A stretch of DNA of 64,000 nucleotides from JAABRB01 sp963735025 (GCA_963735025.1 CAVTJG010000008.1:62001-126000), one strand, 5' to 3'; shown: positions 47,405 to 56,299, counted from the stretch's first letter. Program-made: numbers and translations. Notes: generated from the letters alone by a model not told the origin.

Positions 47405-49345
47405 TCAGCTGTCGAGCCGTGCCCGGATGGCCGCCAGAATGCCCGCCGTGTCCAGCCCCACGCTTGCCACAAGCTGGGCCTGGTCGCCGTGGTCGACGAA
47501 CCGATCAGGCAGTCCGAGATGCAGCATCGACGGGGCAAGGCGGCGTTCTGCAAGCGTCTCCGCGACGGCCGCGCCGGCGCCGCCCGCCACGACATTCTCC
47601 TCGACCGTCACGATGAGCTCGTGGCTACTGGCGATCTCCTCGACGAGGACCGCATCGATCGGCTTGACGAAGCGCATGTTGACCACCGTCGCGTCGAGCG
47701 CCTCGCCCGCCTCGAGCGCGGACTTGAGCAGCGTGCCGAAAGCGAGAATGGCGATCTTCCTGCCCCGGCGGCGCACTTCCCCCTTGCCGATCGGCAGCGC
47801 TCGCATTTCAGCTTCGAGACTTGCGCCAGGACCGCTGCCGCGCGGATAACGCACGGCCACCGGCTGCTCGAGCGACAGTCCGGTGTAGAGCATCTGGCGA
47901 CACTCGTTCTCGTCCGCCGGTGTCATCACGACCATGTTCGGCAGGCAGCGCAGGTATGACAGGTCGAACGCGCCCTGGTGGGTTGCGCCGTCGGCACCCA
48001 CCAGTCCGGCGCGATCGAGCGCGAAGAGTATCGGCAGATTCTGGATACACACGTCGTGTATCAGCTGATCGTAGCCGCGCTGCAGGAAGGTCGAGTAGAT
48101 CGCGAGCACCGGCCTCATGCCTTCGCATGCCAATCCGGCCGAAAACGTGACTGCGTGCTGTTCCGCGATGCCCACGTCGAAGTAGCGATCGGGAAATTCG
48201 TTCGCGAATCTCACCAGGCCCGATCCCTCGCGCATCGCCGGCGTGATCCCCACGACCCGGGAATCGCGCGCCGCCATGTCGCATAGCCAGTCCCCGAACA
48301 CCTGCGTGAACGTCAGCTTTCCGCCGCCCTTCCCGGATGCAATCCCGGCCTCGGGCGCGAACTTCGATACCCCGTGATAGAGGACCGGATCGGCCTCCGC
48401 GAGCTTGTAGCCCTGTCCCTTGCGCGTGATCACGTGCAGGAATCGCGGACCCTCGAGCTGCTTCAGGTTATTCAGGGTCGGAACCAGGGAATCGAGGTCG
48501 TGGCCATCGATCGGGCCGAAGTAGTTGAACCCGAACTCCTCGAAAAGTGTCGACGGGACAAGCATGCCTTTCGCGTGCTCCTCGACCCGCTTGGCGAATT
48601 CGAGCAGCGACGGTACGGCACGCAGAACTTTCTCCCCCGCCCGGCGGGCACCCTGGAACACGCTGCCCGATATGAGTCGCGCAAGATAGCGGTTGAGGCC
48701 GCCGACCGGCGGCGAGATCGACATCTCGTTGTCGTTGAGGATCACGAGGATGTCGAGATCGGTGACCCCCGCGTTGTTGAGCGCCTCGAAGGCCATGCCC
48801 GCCGACATCGCACCGTCACCGATCACCGCGATGGCGTGACGATGCTCGCCTTTCAGGCGCGCGGCCTGCGCCATGCCGAGCGCAGCGCTGATCGACGTCG
48901 ACGAATGTGCGGTGCCGAACGTGTCGTAGAGGCTCTCGGCGCGCAGTGGAAAGCCCGACACGCCGCCGAACATGCGCAGCCGCGCCATGGCCTCGCGCCG
49001 TCCAGTGAGAATCTTGTGCGGATAGCTCTGATGGCCGACGTCCCAGACGATCCGATCCTCCGGCGTATCGAACACGTAATGCAGCGCGATCGTGAGCTCG
49101 ACGGTGCCGAGGTTCGAAGAGAGGTGACCTCCCGTGCGGCTCACGGAGTCCAAAATGTACGCGCGTAGCTCGTCGGCGACCTGGGCGAGCTGCCTGCGCT
49201 CGAGCGCTCGCAGCGCGCGCGGATCGTCGATCGTCTTGAGGAGCGTAAACGACTTCGGATCGTAGTCCGTTCCGCGTCCGTGGCTCACACCGGCCCCCAC
49301 GCCGGCCCCAATTGTCATCTCGGCCAGCTCCTCCCGATTGCTCAT
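47405..49345 (-). CDS. dxs: 1-deoxy-D-xylulose-5-phosphate synthase
   Basis: Thiamine-diphosphate enzyme that opens the MEP isoprenoid pathway. TPP/Mg motifs are AVIGDGAMSAGMAFEALNNA and ILNDNEMSISPPVGGLNRYL; the transketolase-like pyrimidine domain has FDVGIAEQHAVTFSAGLACEG. 646 aa, slightly longer than usual at the N-terminus, where about 20 residues before DPKSFTLLKTI lack similarity; a later start is possible. Transcribed after xseB and ispA. Confidence 0.97.
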   Translation of the reverse strand: MSNREELAEMTIGAGVGAGVSHGRGTDYDPKSFTLLKTIDDPRALRALERRQLAQVADELRAYILDSVSRTGGHLSSNLGTVELTIALHYVFDTPEDRIVWDVGHQSYPHKILTGRREAMARLRMFGGVSGFPLRAESLYDTFGTAHSSTSISAALGMAQAARLKGEHRHAIAVIGDGAMSAGMAFEALNNAGVTDLDILVILNDNEMSISPPVGGLNRYLARLISGSVFQGARRAGEKVLRAVPSLLEFAKRVEEHAKGMLVPSTLFEEFGFNYFGPIDGHDLDSLVPTLNNLKQLEGPRFLHVITRKGQGYKLAEADPVLYHGVSKFAPEAGIASGKGGGKLTFTQVFGDWLCDMAARDSRVVGITPAMREGSGLVRFANEFPDRYFDVGIAEQHAVTFSAGLACEGMRPVLAIYSTFLQRGYDQLIHDVCIQNLPILFALDRAGLVGADGATHQGAFDLSYLRCLPNMVVMTPADENECRQMLYTGLSLEQPVAVRYPRGSGPGASLEAEMRALPIGKGEVRRRGRKIAILAFGTLLKSALEAGEALDATVVNMRFVKPIDAVLVEEIASSHELIVTVEENVVAGGAGAAVAETLAERRLAPSMLHLGLPDRFVDHGDQAQLVASVGLDTAGILAAIRARLDS

Positions 49346-49451
49346 CGTTGCATTCTATCCTGCGCCGACGGCCAGCGAGCGGCCAGGCCCCCGAGATTCA
49401 ATGCCGCGCGCGTGGGCTTGTGCGACCCGTCGGCGCGGCTCACCATGCGCG

Positions 49452-50351
49452 TCAAAAGCGCCTCAGCACGACGAAGTCGGCGAGCTCACGCAGCATGTCC
49501 GCTCGCGCATCGAATTCCGCGAGGGCATTGTGCGCTTCGCCGCGCAGCTCCTCCGCGAGCTCGCGCGATCGAGCGAGGCCGAGCAGCGAGACGTAGGTGG
49601 GCTTCCCCTGCTCGGCGTCCTTGCCCGCAGTCTTGCCGAGCGTCGCCGTGCTGGCTGCCGCGTCCAGCGTATCGTCGACCACCTGGAAAGCGAGCCCGAT
49701 CACCTTGGCATAGTGATCGAGGCGATCGAGCGCGGCCGGGCTCGGCGATCCGCAGCGCGCACCGAGCGTCACCGACGCCCGGATCAGCGCGCCGGTCTTC
49801 AGGATGTGCATGAACTCGAGCTCGGGAAGCGTGAGCGACTTTCCCACGCTTGCGAGATCGATGGCCTGTCCACCCGCCATGCCGCGCGAGCCCGCGGCCT
49901 GCGCGAGCAGCCGGACCAGCTCGAGCTGCCCGCCGTGGTCGCCGCCGGCCGGCACATTGGAGACAAGCTCGAACGCAGCGGCTTGCAGCGCGTCGCCCAC
50001 CAGGAGCGCAGTCGCCTCGTCGAACTCCACATGCACCGTGGGCCGACCGCGCCGCAGCACGTCGTCGTCCATGCACGGCAAATCGTCGTGAACGAGCGAA
50101 TACGCGTGAATCAGCTCGACCGCGCACGCGACCGCTTCGACCCGTTCGGCGGAAGCGCCGACCGCCTCTCCCGCCGCGAAGGCGAGCAACGGGCGAACAC
50201 GCTTTCCACCGCCCAGCACCGCGTAGCGCATCGCTTCGTGCAAGCGCTGCGGAGGCTGGTCGCGCGACGGCAGGCAGCGCTCGAGCGCCGCCTCGACACG
50301 CGCCTGAATGGCGGCCATCCACGTCTGCAAGTCAGGCGTTCGACTCGGCAC
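49452..50351 (-). CDS. ispA: Farnesyl diphosphate synthase (polyprenyl synthetase)
   Basis: Condenses IPP with DMAPP/GPP to FPP. The two aspartate-rich motifs are SLVHDDLPCMDDDVLRRG and GLAFQVVDDTLD, and LGGGKRVRPLL binds IPP. 299 aa. The GTG at 50351 lies inside the xseB 3' end, overlapping it by 20 bases; an internal ATG at 50318 would avoid the overlap. Middle gene of the conserved xseB-ispA-dxs set. Confidence 0.96.
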   Translation of the reverse strand: MPSRTPDLQTWMAAIQARVEAALERCLPSRDQPPQRLHEAMRYAVLGGGKRVRPLLAFAAGEAVGASAERVEAVACAVELIHAYSLVHDDLPCMDDDVLRRGRPTVHVEFDEATALLVGDALQAAAFELVSNVPAGGDHGGQLELVRLLAQAAGSRGMAGGQAIDLASVGKSLTLPELEFMHILKTGALIRASVTLGARCGSPSPAALDRLDHYAKVIGLAFQVVDDTLDAAASTATLGKTAGKDAEQGKPTYVSLLGLARSRELAEELRGEAHNALAEFDARADMLRELADFVVLRRF

Positions 50352-50574
50352 CCGGCAGGGCCTTCAGAGTCTCTTCCTCGAGGACGCGGACCTGCTGCTG
50401 GGCCTGCGCAAGCGTCGACTGGCAGAATTTCGCGAGCTCGAGGCCGCGCTGATGCGCGGCGAGCGATTGCTCGAGTGTCAGCTTGCCGGATTCCATGCTC
50501 GCCACGAGCTTCTCGAGCTCGGCAAGCGCGCTCTCGAACGTGAGCACCGACTCGGTCTTCGCAGGCTTGGTCAT
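50332..50574 (-). CDS. xseB: Exodeoxyribonuclease VII small subunit
   Basis: 80-aa XseB with the family motif FESALAELEKLVASMESGKL followed by TLEQSLAAHQRGLELAKFC. Partners with XseA (not in window) in single-strand DNA degradation. Heads the leftward xseB-ispA-dxs operon. The 227-nt gap to the divergent Rieske gene holds only a weak promoter-like signal. Confidence 0.96.
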   Translation of the reverse strand: MTKPAKTESVLTFESALAELEKLVASMESGKLTLEQSLAAHQRGLELAKFCQSTLAQAQQQVRVLEEETLKALPGAESNA

Positions 50575-50683
50575 TTCGGGAGATCTCGGCAGGAACGCGC
50601 TGGGGGGAAGAGACGCGAAAATAGCCCAACGGCCTCGGGAGGGTCAAATCGCTCCTTACGGGTCGCAAACGCTTGGCATTTCA

Positions 50684-50710
50684 TTGGACACTCCGGGTTC
50701 TGGGTATCAT
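50684..50710 (+). promoter_or_regulatory. Possible promoter of the Rieske oxygenase gene
   Basis: TTGGAC (50684-50689) and TATCAT (50705-50710) are 15 bp apart, shorter than ideal. They are the best promoter-like pair in the divergent xseB-Rieske gap. Confidence 0.3.
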
Positions 50711-50801
50711 ATGCGACAGCATGCGTGCGACCGCCCGTTGCGTCCTCGTGCCGGAGGACCAAGGTTGAACCGCAAGCCGAAAGAGACCGGGACCCCACTC
50801 G

Positions 50802-51932
50802 ATGGCAGACATACCGCAGCGCATCGCCGACCTCGCCGCCAGCCAGCCGCAACTTCCAGTCAGCTGGTACATGGATCCCGAGATTTTCGCGCTCGAGCAG
50901 CAGACGGTTTTCGTGGACACGCACGGGTATGTCGGCCACGTGGCGATGGTGCCCGAGGTCGGCGACTATCATACGCTCGCCTGGGCCGGACACGGGCAGA
51001 TGCTCGCGCGCAGCAATGCGGGAGTCAGCCTGCTCGGCAACGTCTGCCGTCACCGCCAGGCGCTGATGCTCGAGGGGCGCGGCAACCTGCACAACATCGT
51101 CTGTCCGATGCACCGCTGGACTTACGACCTGCAAGGTAAATTGATCGGCGCCCCGGAATTCGAGGACCGCCCCTGCCGCGACCTGGAGACGTGGCCCCTG
51201 CAGAACTGGCGCGGTCTGCTCTTCGCCGGCCCGCGCGATGTGGCGAAGGACCTCGCCGCGTTCTCGCTCGCTCACGAGTTCGACTACTCGGGGCTCGTCT
51301 ACCACGGGACCACGGTGGACGAGCTGCCGTTCAACTGGAAGTCCTTTCTCGAGGTGTATCTCGAGCTCTACCACGTCGAAGCCATCCATCCCGGGGTGTC
51401 CAAGTTCGTGGACCCGGGTAATTTCAGCTGGGAGTTCGGCGAGCGGTGGTCAAATCAGGTGCTCGGCGTGTACGAAGGCCTCACGCGCCCCGGCACGCCG
51501 GCCTATGCGAAATACCAGGAAGTGCTGCTTGCGCATCAGGGCGGCGAGCCGCCGCGCTATGGAACGCTCTGGTTCATCCTGTACCCGAACGTGATGCTCG
51601 AGTGGTACCCGGAGGCGCTGGTGGTCAGCACGTTGATTCCCCGTTCCCCCACCCACACCACGAATGTCGTGGACTTCTTCTATCCGGAAGAAATTTTTCA
51701 CTTCGAGCCGCAAATCGTGACGGCCCATCAGGCCGCTTATCTGGAAACCGCCGCCGAAGATGCGGGTGCCTGCGAGCGCCTACAGCGCGGACGACAGGCG
51801 CTCTACATGCGCGGCGCCGACGATCGCGGACCGTATCAGTCTCCGACCGAGGACGGAATGGTGCACTTTCACGAGTTCCTGCGCAGGCAACTGGCGCCCC
51901 AACTTTCGCAAGCAGGCCGGTCGGGCATCTAG
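50802..51932 (+). CDS. Rieske non-heme iron ring-hydroxylating oxygenase, alpha subunit-like
   Basis: 376-aa oxygenase. The Rieske [2Fe-2S] ligands are CRHRQAL and CPMHRWTYD; the mononuclear iron histidines are in LELYHVEAIHPGVSK. The arrangement fits RHO alpha subunits. No ferredoxin, reductase or beta subunit is adjacent, so partners must be encoded elsewhere. The substrate is unknown: neighbouring isoprenoid genes do not specify one. Followed after 49 nt by a sulfurtransferase. Confidence 0.87.
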   Translation: MADIPQRIADLAASQPQLPVSWYMDPEIFALEQQTVFVDTHGYVGHVAMVPEVGDYHTLAWAGHGQMLARSNAGVSLLGNVCRHRQALMLEGRGNLHNIVCPMHRWTYDLQGKLIGAPEFEDRPCRDLETWPLQNWRGLLFAGPRDVAKDLAAFSLAHEFDYSGLVYHGTTVDELPFNWKSFLEVYLELYHVEAIHPGVSKFVDPGNFSWEFGERWSNQVLGVYEGLTRPGTPAYAKYQEVLLAHQGGEPPRYGTLWFILYPNVMLEWYPEALVVSTLIPRSPTHTTNVVDFFYPEEIFHFEPQIVTAHQAAYLETAAEDAGACERLQRGRQALYMRGADDRGPYQSPTEDGMVHFHEFLRRQLAPQLSQAGRSGI

Positions 51933-51981
51933 CGGTTCATTCCTCGTCGCTTGCATTTCTTTCGACACTTGCCACTGACCG

Positions 51982-52833
51982 ATGCCCTATACGACCCTTG
52001 TCTCCGCCGAAGAACTCTTCCGTCATCTCGATGATCCTGGTTGGGTCGTGTTCGACTGTCGCCACGACCTTTCGCGCCCGGAGCTCGGCGCGCGCGAGTA
52101 CGCGAAGTCGCACGTACCCGGCGCGCGCTTCCTGCACTCCGACACAGACCTCTCGGCGCCCCCTACGGGACGTAACGGCCGGCACCCGTTGCCCGATCCG
52201 GAAAGCTTCGCACGCACTCTCGGCGCTGCGGGAGTCGATCGCACCAAGCAGGTCGTGGCGTACGACGCACAGGGCGGCAGCTTCGCAGCGCGCCTCTGGT
52301 GGATGCTGCGCTGGCTGGGCCACGATGCGGTGGCAGTGCTGGACGGCGGCTGGGGCAAATGGCTGCGCGAGGAGCGTCCCGAAACCAGCGCAGTCCCGAC
52401 GCCGGCGCCCACACGGTTCGATCCGACAGTCCGCGAAGCCCCGGTCGATGCCGCATACGTGCTGGCCCACCTGCGCGATCCGTCGATCGTCGTCGTCGAC
52501 GCGCGCGGCGCCGAGCGCTACCGCGGCGAGACCGAGCCGCTCGATCCGGTCGCCGGCCACATTCCAGGATCGATCAATCGACCGTTCCAGGGCAATCTCG
52601 CCGAAGGCGGCGTGTTCAAGTCGGCCGAGACACTGCGCGCGCAGTGGACGCCCCTGCTCGGCGATGTCGCGCCGACCAGCGTCGTGCACAGCTGCGGCTC
52701 CGGAGTGAGCGCGTGCCACAACCTCCTTGCGATGGAGATCGCCGGCCTCGCCGGCTCGCGCCTCTACGCGGGCTCGTGGAGCGAGTGGTGCGCCGATCCG
52801 TCGCGCCCGGTCGCGACCGGCCCCAGTCCTTAG
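51982..52833 (+). CDS. sseA: Sulfurtransferase, 3-mercaptopyruvate type (two rhodanese domains)
   Basis: Tandem rhodanese protein of 283 aa. The N-terminal domain is inactive (VVFDCRHDLSRPELGAREYA), and the C-terminal domain has the active cysteine in VVHSCGSGVSACHNLLAMEI. CGSGV is the loop of mercaptopyruvate sulfurtransferases rather than the CRKGV of thiosulfate enzymes. Start ATG at 51982. The gene symbol rests on this loop type. Confidence 0.85.
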   Translation: MPYTTLVSAEELFRHLDDPGWVVFDCRHDLSRPELGAREYAKSHVPGARFLHSDTDLSAPPTGRNGRHPLPDPESFARTLGAAGVDRTKQVVAYDAQGGSFAARLWWMLRWLGHDAVAVLDGGWGKWLREERPETSAVPTPAPTRFDPTVREAPVDAAYVLAHLRDPSIVVVDARGAERYRGETEPLDPVAGHIPGSINRPFQGNLAEGGVFKSAETLRAQWTPLLGDVAPTSVVHSCGSGVSACHNLLAMEIAGLAGSRLYAGSWSEWCADPSRPVATGPSP

Positions 52834-52846
52834 CGCGCAGGGAAGC

Positions 52847-53248
52847 GTGCGCAGCAGCCTGCTCGCCGATTTCATTCTCGTCGTTCACTTCGCGTTCGTT
52901 CTGTTCGTCGTCGGCGGCTTCGCGCTGATCCTGCTGGGAGCCGTGCTCCGCTGGGCGTGGGTCCGCAATCCGGCATTCCGGTACGTGCACGTGGGCGCGA
53001 TCGTGTTCGTCGCGCTCGAGGCCCTCGTCGGCATGGCATGCCCGCTTACGGTCTGGGAGGACGCACTGCGCCGGTCGAGCCCCGACGGTCCGGGGTTCAT
53101 CGGGCGCTGGGTCGGCCGGCTCCTCTACTACGATCTTCCCGAGTGGGTCTTCGCAACGGCGTACGTTCTGTTCGCCATAGCGGTGATTGCGTCACTGATC
53201 CTGATTCCGCCACGTAGAAGGCGGTCCGGGAACCCGTTATCATCCTGA
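52847..53248 (+). CDS. DUF2784 family integral membrane protein
   Basis: A 133-aa protein with four predicted helices: LLADFILVVHFAFVLFVVGG, an ALILLGAV stretch, VGAIVFVALEALVGMACPLT and FATAYVLFAIAVIASLIL. The conserved CPLTVWEDALR motif after helix 3 and the DLPEWVF segment fit DUF2784. Function unknown. Start GTG at 52847, 13 nt after the sulfurtransferase stop, suggesting cotranscription. Confidence 0.85.
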   Translation: MRSSLLADFILVVHFAFVLFVVGGFALILLGAVLRWAWVRNPAFRYVHVGAIVFVALEALVGMACPLTVWEDALRRSSPDGPGFIGRWVGRLLYYDLPEWVFATAYVLFAIAVIASLILIPPRRRRSGNPLSS

Positions 53249-53266
53249 AGCCTTCGAAACCGTCCC

Positions 53267-54508
53267 ATGCGCGTCCTGCTCATCGATGATTCCGCCACGT
53301 TCCGCGAGCACGCGCGGCGCATGCTGGCGGACGCGCTTCCCGAGGCTGCCGTGCTGGCCTGGGATCCCGCCGTACAGGGCCGCCCCGTCGCCGGGTTCGA
53401 CTGGGGTCGGTTCGACTGTCTCGTGCTCGACGACGTGCCGGGCGAGAACGCCGACGGACTCGACTGGCTGCGCGAGTTCCGGCTCGAAGGGCGCGTGCCG
53501 CCCACGCTGATCATCTCCGAGAAGGGCGGAGAGGAGACGGCCGTGCGAGCCATCAAGGCCGGAGCGTCCGACTGCCTCAGGAAAAAAGATCTCAGCCCGG
53601 AGCGCTTCGCCTCGGCGATCCGCGAAGCGATCGCCGAGGCGCACGAGACGCGACGCGACGTGGATTCACTCCTCCTCACGCAGCCTCTCAGGGTAAGCGA
53701 GATTGGCCGGCCGCTCGACACGCAGGCGGTCGCCATCCCGGGTTATCGTGTGCTGCGCAGAATCGGCGAGGGCGGCATGTCGAAGGTGTATCTCGCCGAA
53801 CGCGAGGAGGACGGGCTGCAGCTCGTGCTCAAGGTTCTCGACCCGCGACTGCGTCGCGACGAGAACTTCCGGCAGCGATTCCTGCGCGAGTACAAGATCA
53901 TCCAGCGGATCCAGAACGAGCACGTCGTGATGATTTTCGACGAAGGATTCACCGACGACTTTCCGTTTCTCGCGATGGAGTATTTCCCGGGTGGCGACCT
54001 CAACATGCGCATTCGCGCCGGGTTGGGATCGATGGGATCGCTCAAGATCCTGGTCCAGATCGCCAGGGCGCTCGATGCGGTGCATTCTGCGGGTGTGGTT
54101 CACCGGGACCTCAAGCCCGCGAACATCATGTTCCGCGCGAACGGTCGCCTGGCGATCCTCGATTTCGGGCTAGCGCGCGAGCTCGATGCCACGTCCACCC
54201 TCACCCAGCGCGGCATGGTGATGGCGACGCCGCTGTACATGAGCCCCGAGCAGTGTCTCGGCCATACGCACGACCCCCGCGGCGACCTCTACAGCGTCGG
54301 CTGCATTCTCTTCGAGATGCTCACCGGCGAGACACCCTATCAGGGCGACAATCCATCGGCGCTCGCATACCAGCATGTTCATGCGCCGACGCCGGTCCTG
54401 CCCGCTGGGCTCACCGGCTACCAGCCGCTGATCGACCGGCTGATGGCGAAGAAGCCGGACGATCGATTCTTGTCGGCCCGGGATCTGTTCGCCCACATCA
54501 CGCATTAG
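53267..54508 (+). CDS. Receiver domain-Ser/Thr protein kinase fusion
   Basis: A 413-aa regulator with two modules. Residues 1-125 form a response-regulator receiver: the acidic pair is in VLLIDDS, the phospho-acceptor aspartate in CLVLDDVPGENADG and the conserved lysine near CLRKKDL. From about residue 155 an Hanks-type kinase follows: glycine loop GEGGMSKVYLA, ATP lysine in LVLKVLD, catalytic HRDLKPANIMF, Mg-binding DFGLARE and the activation-segment end MSPEQCLG. All catalytic residues are present. No transmembrane helix or sensor domain. It probably couples a phosphorelay to Ser/Thr phosphorylation; no partner histidine kinase is adjacent. Confidence 0.92.
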   Translation: MRVLLIDDSATFREHARRMLADALPEAAVLAWDPAVQGRPVAGFDWGRFDCLVLDDVPGENADGLDWLREFRLEGRVPPTLIISEKGGEETAVRAIKAGASDCLRKKDLSPERFASAIREAIAEAHETRRDVDSLLLTQPLRVSEIGRPLDTQAVAIPGYRVLRRIGEGGMSKVYLAEREEDGLQLVLKVLDPRLRRDENFRQRFLREYKIIQRIQNEHVVMIFDEGFTDDFPFLAMEYFPGGDLNMRIRAGLGSMGSLKILVQIARALDAVHSAGVVHRDLKPANIMFRANGRLAILDFGLARELDATSTLTQRGMVMATPLYMSPEQCLGHTHDPRGDLYSVGCILFEMLTGETPYQGDNPSALAYQHVHAPTPVLPAGLTGYQPLIDRLMAKKPDDRFLSARDLFAHITH

Positions 54509-54557
54509 AAGGTATCTCGAAATCGCCGGTATGCTGCTTCAGAAAAGAGCGGTCGTA

Positions 54558-54629
54558 CGAACAAGGGGGAAATCCCCCTTGTATATCCCCAAACGAACAA
54601 GGGGCGCGCCCCTTGTAAATCCCCCCGCT
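54558..54629. repeat. Dispersed palindromic repeat, family 2, two tandem units
   Basis: Unit a is CGAACAAGGGGG, AAAT, CCCCCTTGTATATCCCC; unit b is CGAACAAGGGG, CGCG, CCCCTTGTAAATCCCCC. Each is a perfect hairpin followed by A-W-ATCCCC, about 36 bp per unit. It lies between the receiver-kinase gene and thyA, and may also terminate the kinase transcript. Confidence 0.78.
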
Positions 54630-54687
54630 AGCGGCGGCAGTCGTATTTTGAGATAGGTTCCGGGACTTTCCGAGACAGGTTGTAGCC

Positions 54688-55497
54688 ATGACCAATCCCG
54701 TCGACCGGCAATACCTCGATCTGATGCGTCACGTGCTGGAGCATGGCGCGAACAAGTCGGACCGGACCGGTACTGGAACGCTCTCCGTTTTCGGCGGGCA
54801 GCTACGCTTCGATCTGCGCGACCGCTTTCCGTTGCTGACCACCAAGAAGCTGCATCTAAAGTCGATCGTCTACGAGCTGCTGTGGTTTCTGCGCGGCGAG
54901 ACCAACGTGCGCTGGCTGCAGCAGCACGGCGTGACGATCTGGGACGAGTGGGCCGACGCGGACGGCGAGCTGGGTCCGGTCTATGGCTACCAGTGGCGCA
55001 ACTGGCCCACGCGCACGGGCGGCACCATCGACCAGATCGCGGCGGTCGTGCGGTCGCTCAAGGAGAATCCGGACTCGCGCCGGCACATCGTGACGGCATG
55101 GAATCCGGCGGACGTGCCGAAGATGAAGCTGCCGCCGTGCCACGCATTCTTCCAGTTCTACGTCGCGCGAGGCGAGCTCTCCTGCCAGCTCTACCAGCGC
55201 AGCGCGGACATCTTTCTCGGCGTCCCCTTCAACATCGCCTCTTATGCGCTGCTCACGCTGATGATGGCGCAGGTATGCGGTCTCAAGCCGGGCGAGTTCG
55301 TTCACACCTTGGGCGATGCGCACGTGTACCTGAATCACCTCGAGCAGGCGCGCGAGCAGCTGTCCCGCGCACCTCGAGAGTTGCCACGCATGCGTCTGAA
55401 TCCAGCCGTACGCGATATATTTTCTTTTCAATACGAGGACTTGACGCTGGAGGGCTACGACCCGCATCCGGCGATCAAGGCCCCGATCGCCGTCTAG
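54688..55497 (+). CDS. thyA: Thymidylate synthase
   Basis: Converts dUMP to dTMP using methylene-tetrahydrofolate. Typical motifs are ANKSDRTGTGTLSVFGGQ, HLKSIVYELLWFLRGETN, the nucleophile in PPCHAFFQFYV, and CQLYQRSADIFLGVPFNIAS. 269 aa. Intact, with stop at 55495-55497. Its usual partner folA lies 4.9 kb further on, separated by a leftward signalling operon. Confidence 0.98.
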   Translation: MTNPVDRQYLDLMRHVLEHGANKSDRTGTGTLSVFGGQLRFDLRDRFPLLTTKKLHLKSIVYELLWFLRGETNVRWLQQHGVTIWDEWADADGELGPVYGYQWRNWPTRTGGTIDQIAAVVRSLKENPDSRRHIVTAWNPADVPKMKLPPCHAFFQFYVARGELSCQLYQRSADIFLGVPFNIASYALLTLMMAQVCGLKPGEFVHTLGDAHVYLNHLEQAREQLSRAPRELPRMRLNPAVRDIFSFQYEDLTLEGYDPHPAIKAPIAV

Positions 55498-55500
55498 GCC

Positions 55501-55530
55501 AGAAAAAACGGCGGGACAAAGTCCCGCCGT
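55501..55530 (-). terminator. Strong intrinsic terminator, minus strand
   Basis: Perfect 10-bp stem ACGGCGGGAC/GTCCCGCCGT with a 3-nt loop, followed on the minus strand by TTTTTTCT. It also forms the hairpin after thyA on the plus strand, where no T-run follows. Confidence 0.8.
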
Positions 55531-55738
55531 GTCCAAAGAGGGGCCTTGCGCCCACTCTCCCCGCTTACGCTTCCCCCGATCGATGCCGGTGGCATGCGAT
55601 CAGGCTAGGCGCGGCGAGTGTATGCCATGCATCCGGAGGGGAGTACCGACCGACTGTTAAATTCTGTGACAAGCTCGAGCAAGTGTGATTTTCCACCGGA
55701 TTTGCGGAGCATGCGTGAACACGCACCTTGCGGGCGAA

Positions 55739-55770
55739 CAAAAAAAAGCCCGCGTGGGAGGGAAGCGGGC
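55739..55770 (-). terminator. Strong intrinsic terminator, minus strand
   Basis: GCCCGC/GCGGGC stem with an 11-nt loop and a run of nine T on the minus strand, 82 nt downstream of the glycine-zipper-like gene stop. Confidence 0.8.
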
Positions 55771-55852
55771 CTAAGCGGAGAGCTCGAGACTTGCATTCGC
55801 TCGGAGGAGCTCTCCAGGGAGTCTTCGGACGGTCGCCAGCGCGTGCGCCGCG

Positions 55853-56299
55853 CTACTCGCGCGCCACGACCGAACCGTCGATGATGCGCACCTTTTCGCC
55901 GACGCCATATCCAGGCTCGATCGGCTGCGAGATCGTACGGTAGGAGCCGTCATCCATCCTGATCGTCACGCGATGGACGGTCCGCCGACGACCGACGTCG
56001 CCGCCCGCCACGCTGCCGGCTGCAATGCTGTCGCTTCTCACCACGTGCGCACGTACCGACTCCACGGTGCCGCACGTGTCGCAGAGTTGCGTCCCGGCGG
56101 CGCGCTCGGGCTGCTGCGCAATCGTACGCGCCCCATCGAACCGCTTCGCTGCGGATTCCGGTCCTTCCTGCGGCGCACGTGAGCCGGTGAGCGGTACGCG
56201 TCCCGACATGGCGCCAATGCCCACGAGGCTTACGATCAGCACCGCGACGGCCGCTCCCACCATGAGGGGATGCAACCGTTTTCTCCCGATCTGTTCCAT
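55853..56299 (-). CDS. Membrane-anchored protein related to glycine-zipper 2TM proteins, zipper missing
   Basis: 148 aa from ATG 56299, which follows GGAGGAG; an ATG at 56338 lies upstream. One N-terminal helix (LMVGAAVAVLIVSLVGIGAM) anchors it. The periplasmic part has CDTCGTVESVRAHVV and ends VTIRMDDGSYRTISQPIEPG followed by a short beta segment. These pieces flank the glycine zipper in SlyB-like proteins, but here the zipper is reduced to SIAAGSVAGGDVGRR. Function unknown. It is transcribed toward two strong terminators. Confidence 0.75.
   Translation of the reverse strand: MEQIGRKRLHPLMVGAAVAVLIVSLVGIGAMSGRVPLTGSRAPQEGPESAAKRFDGARTIAQQPERAAGTQLCDTCGTVESVRAHVVRSDSIAAGSVAGGDVGRRRTVHRVTIRMDDGSYRTISQPIEPGYGVGEKVRIIDGSVVARE

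Larger units (their letters stand above)
55498..55852. other. Intergenic region thyA to glycine-zipper-like gene
   Basis: 355 nt without a convincing gene. It holds two minus-strand intrinsic terminators (55501-55530 and 55739-55770) and, between them, about 200 nt of ordinary composition with an AT-richer patch near 55655-55700. On the minus strand TTGTCA there is a -35-like hexamer. A small RNA ending at 55501 is possible but not demonstrated. Confidence 0.5.

Noticed and set aside
54558..54629. CRISPR array suggested by repeated CAAGGGG units
   Set aside because: Only two tandem hairpin units without regular spacers, and no cas genes in the window.
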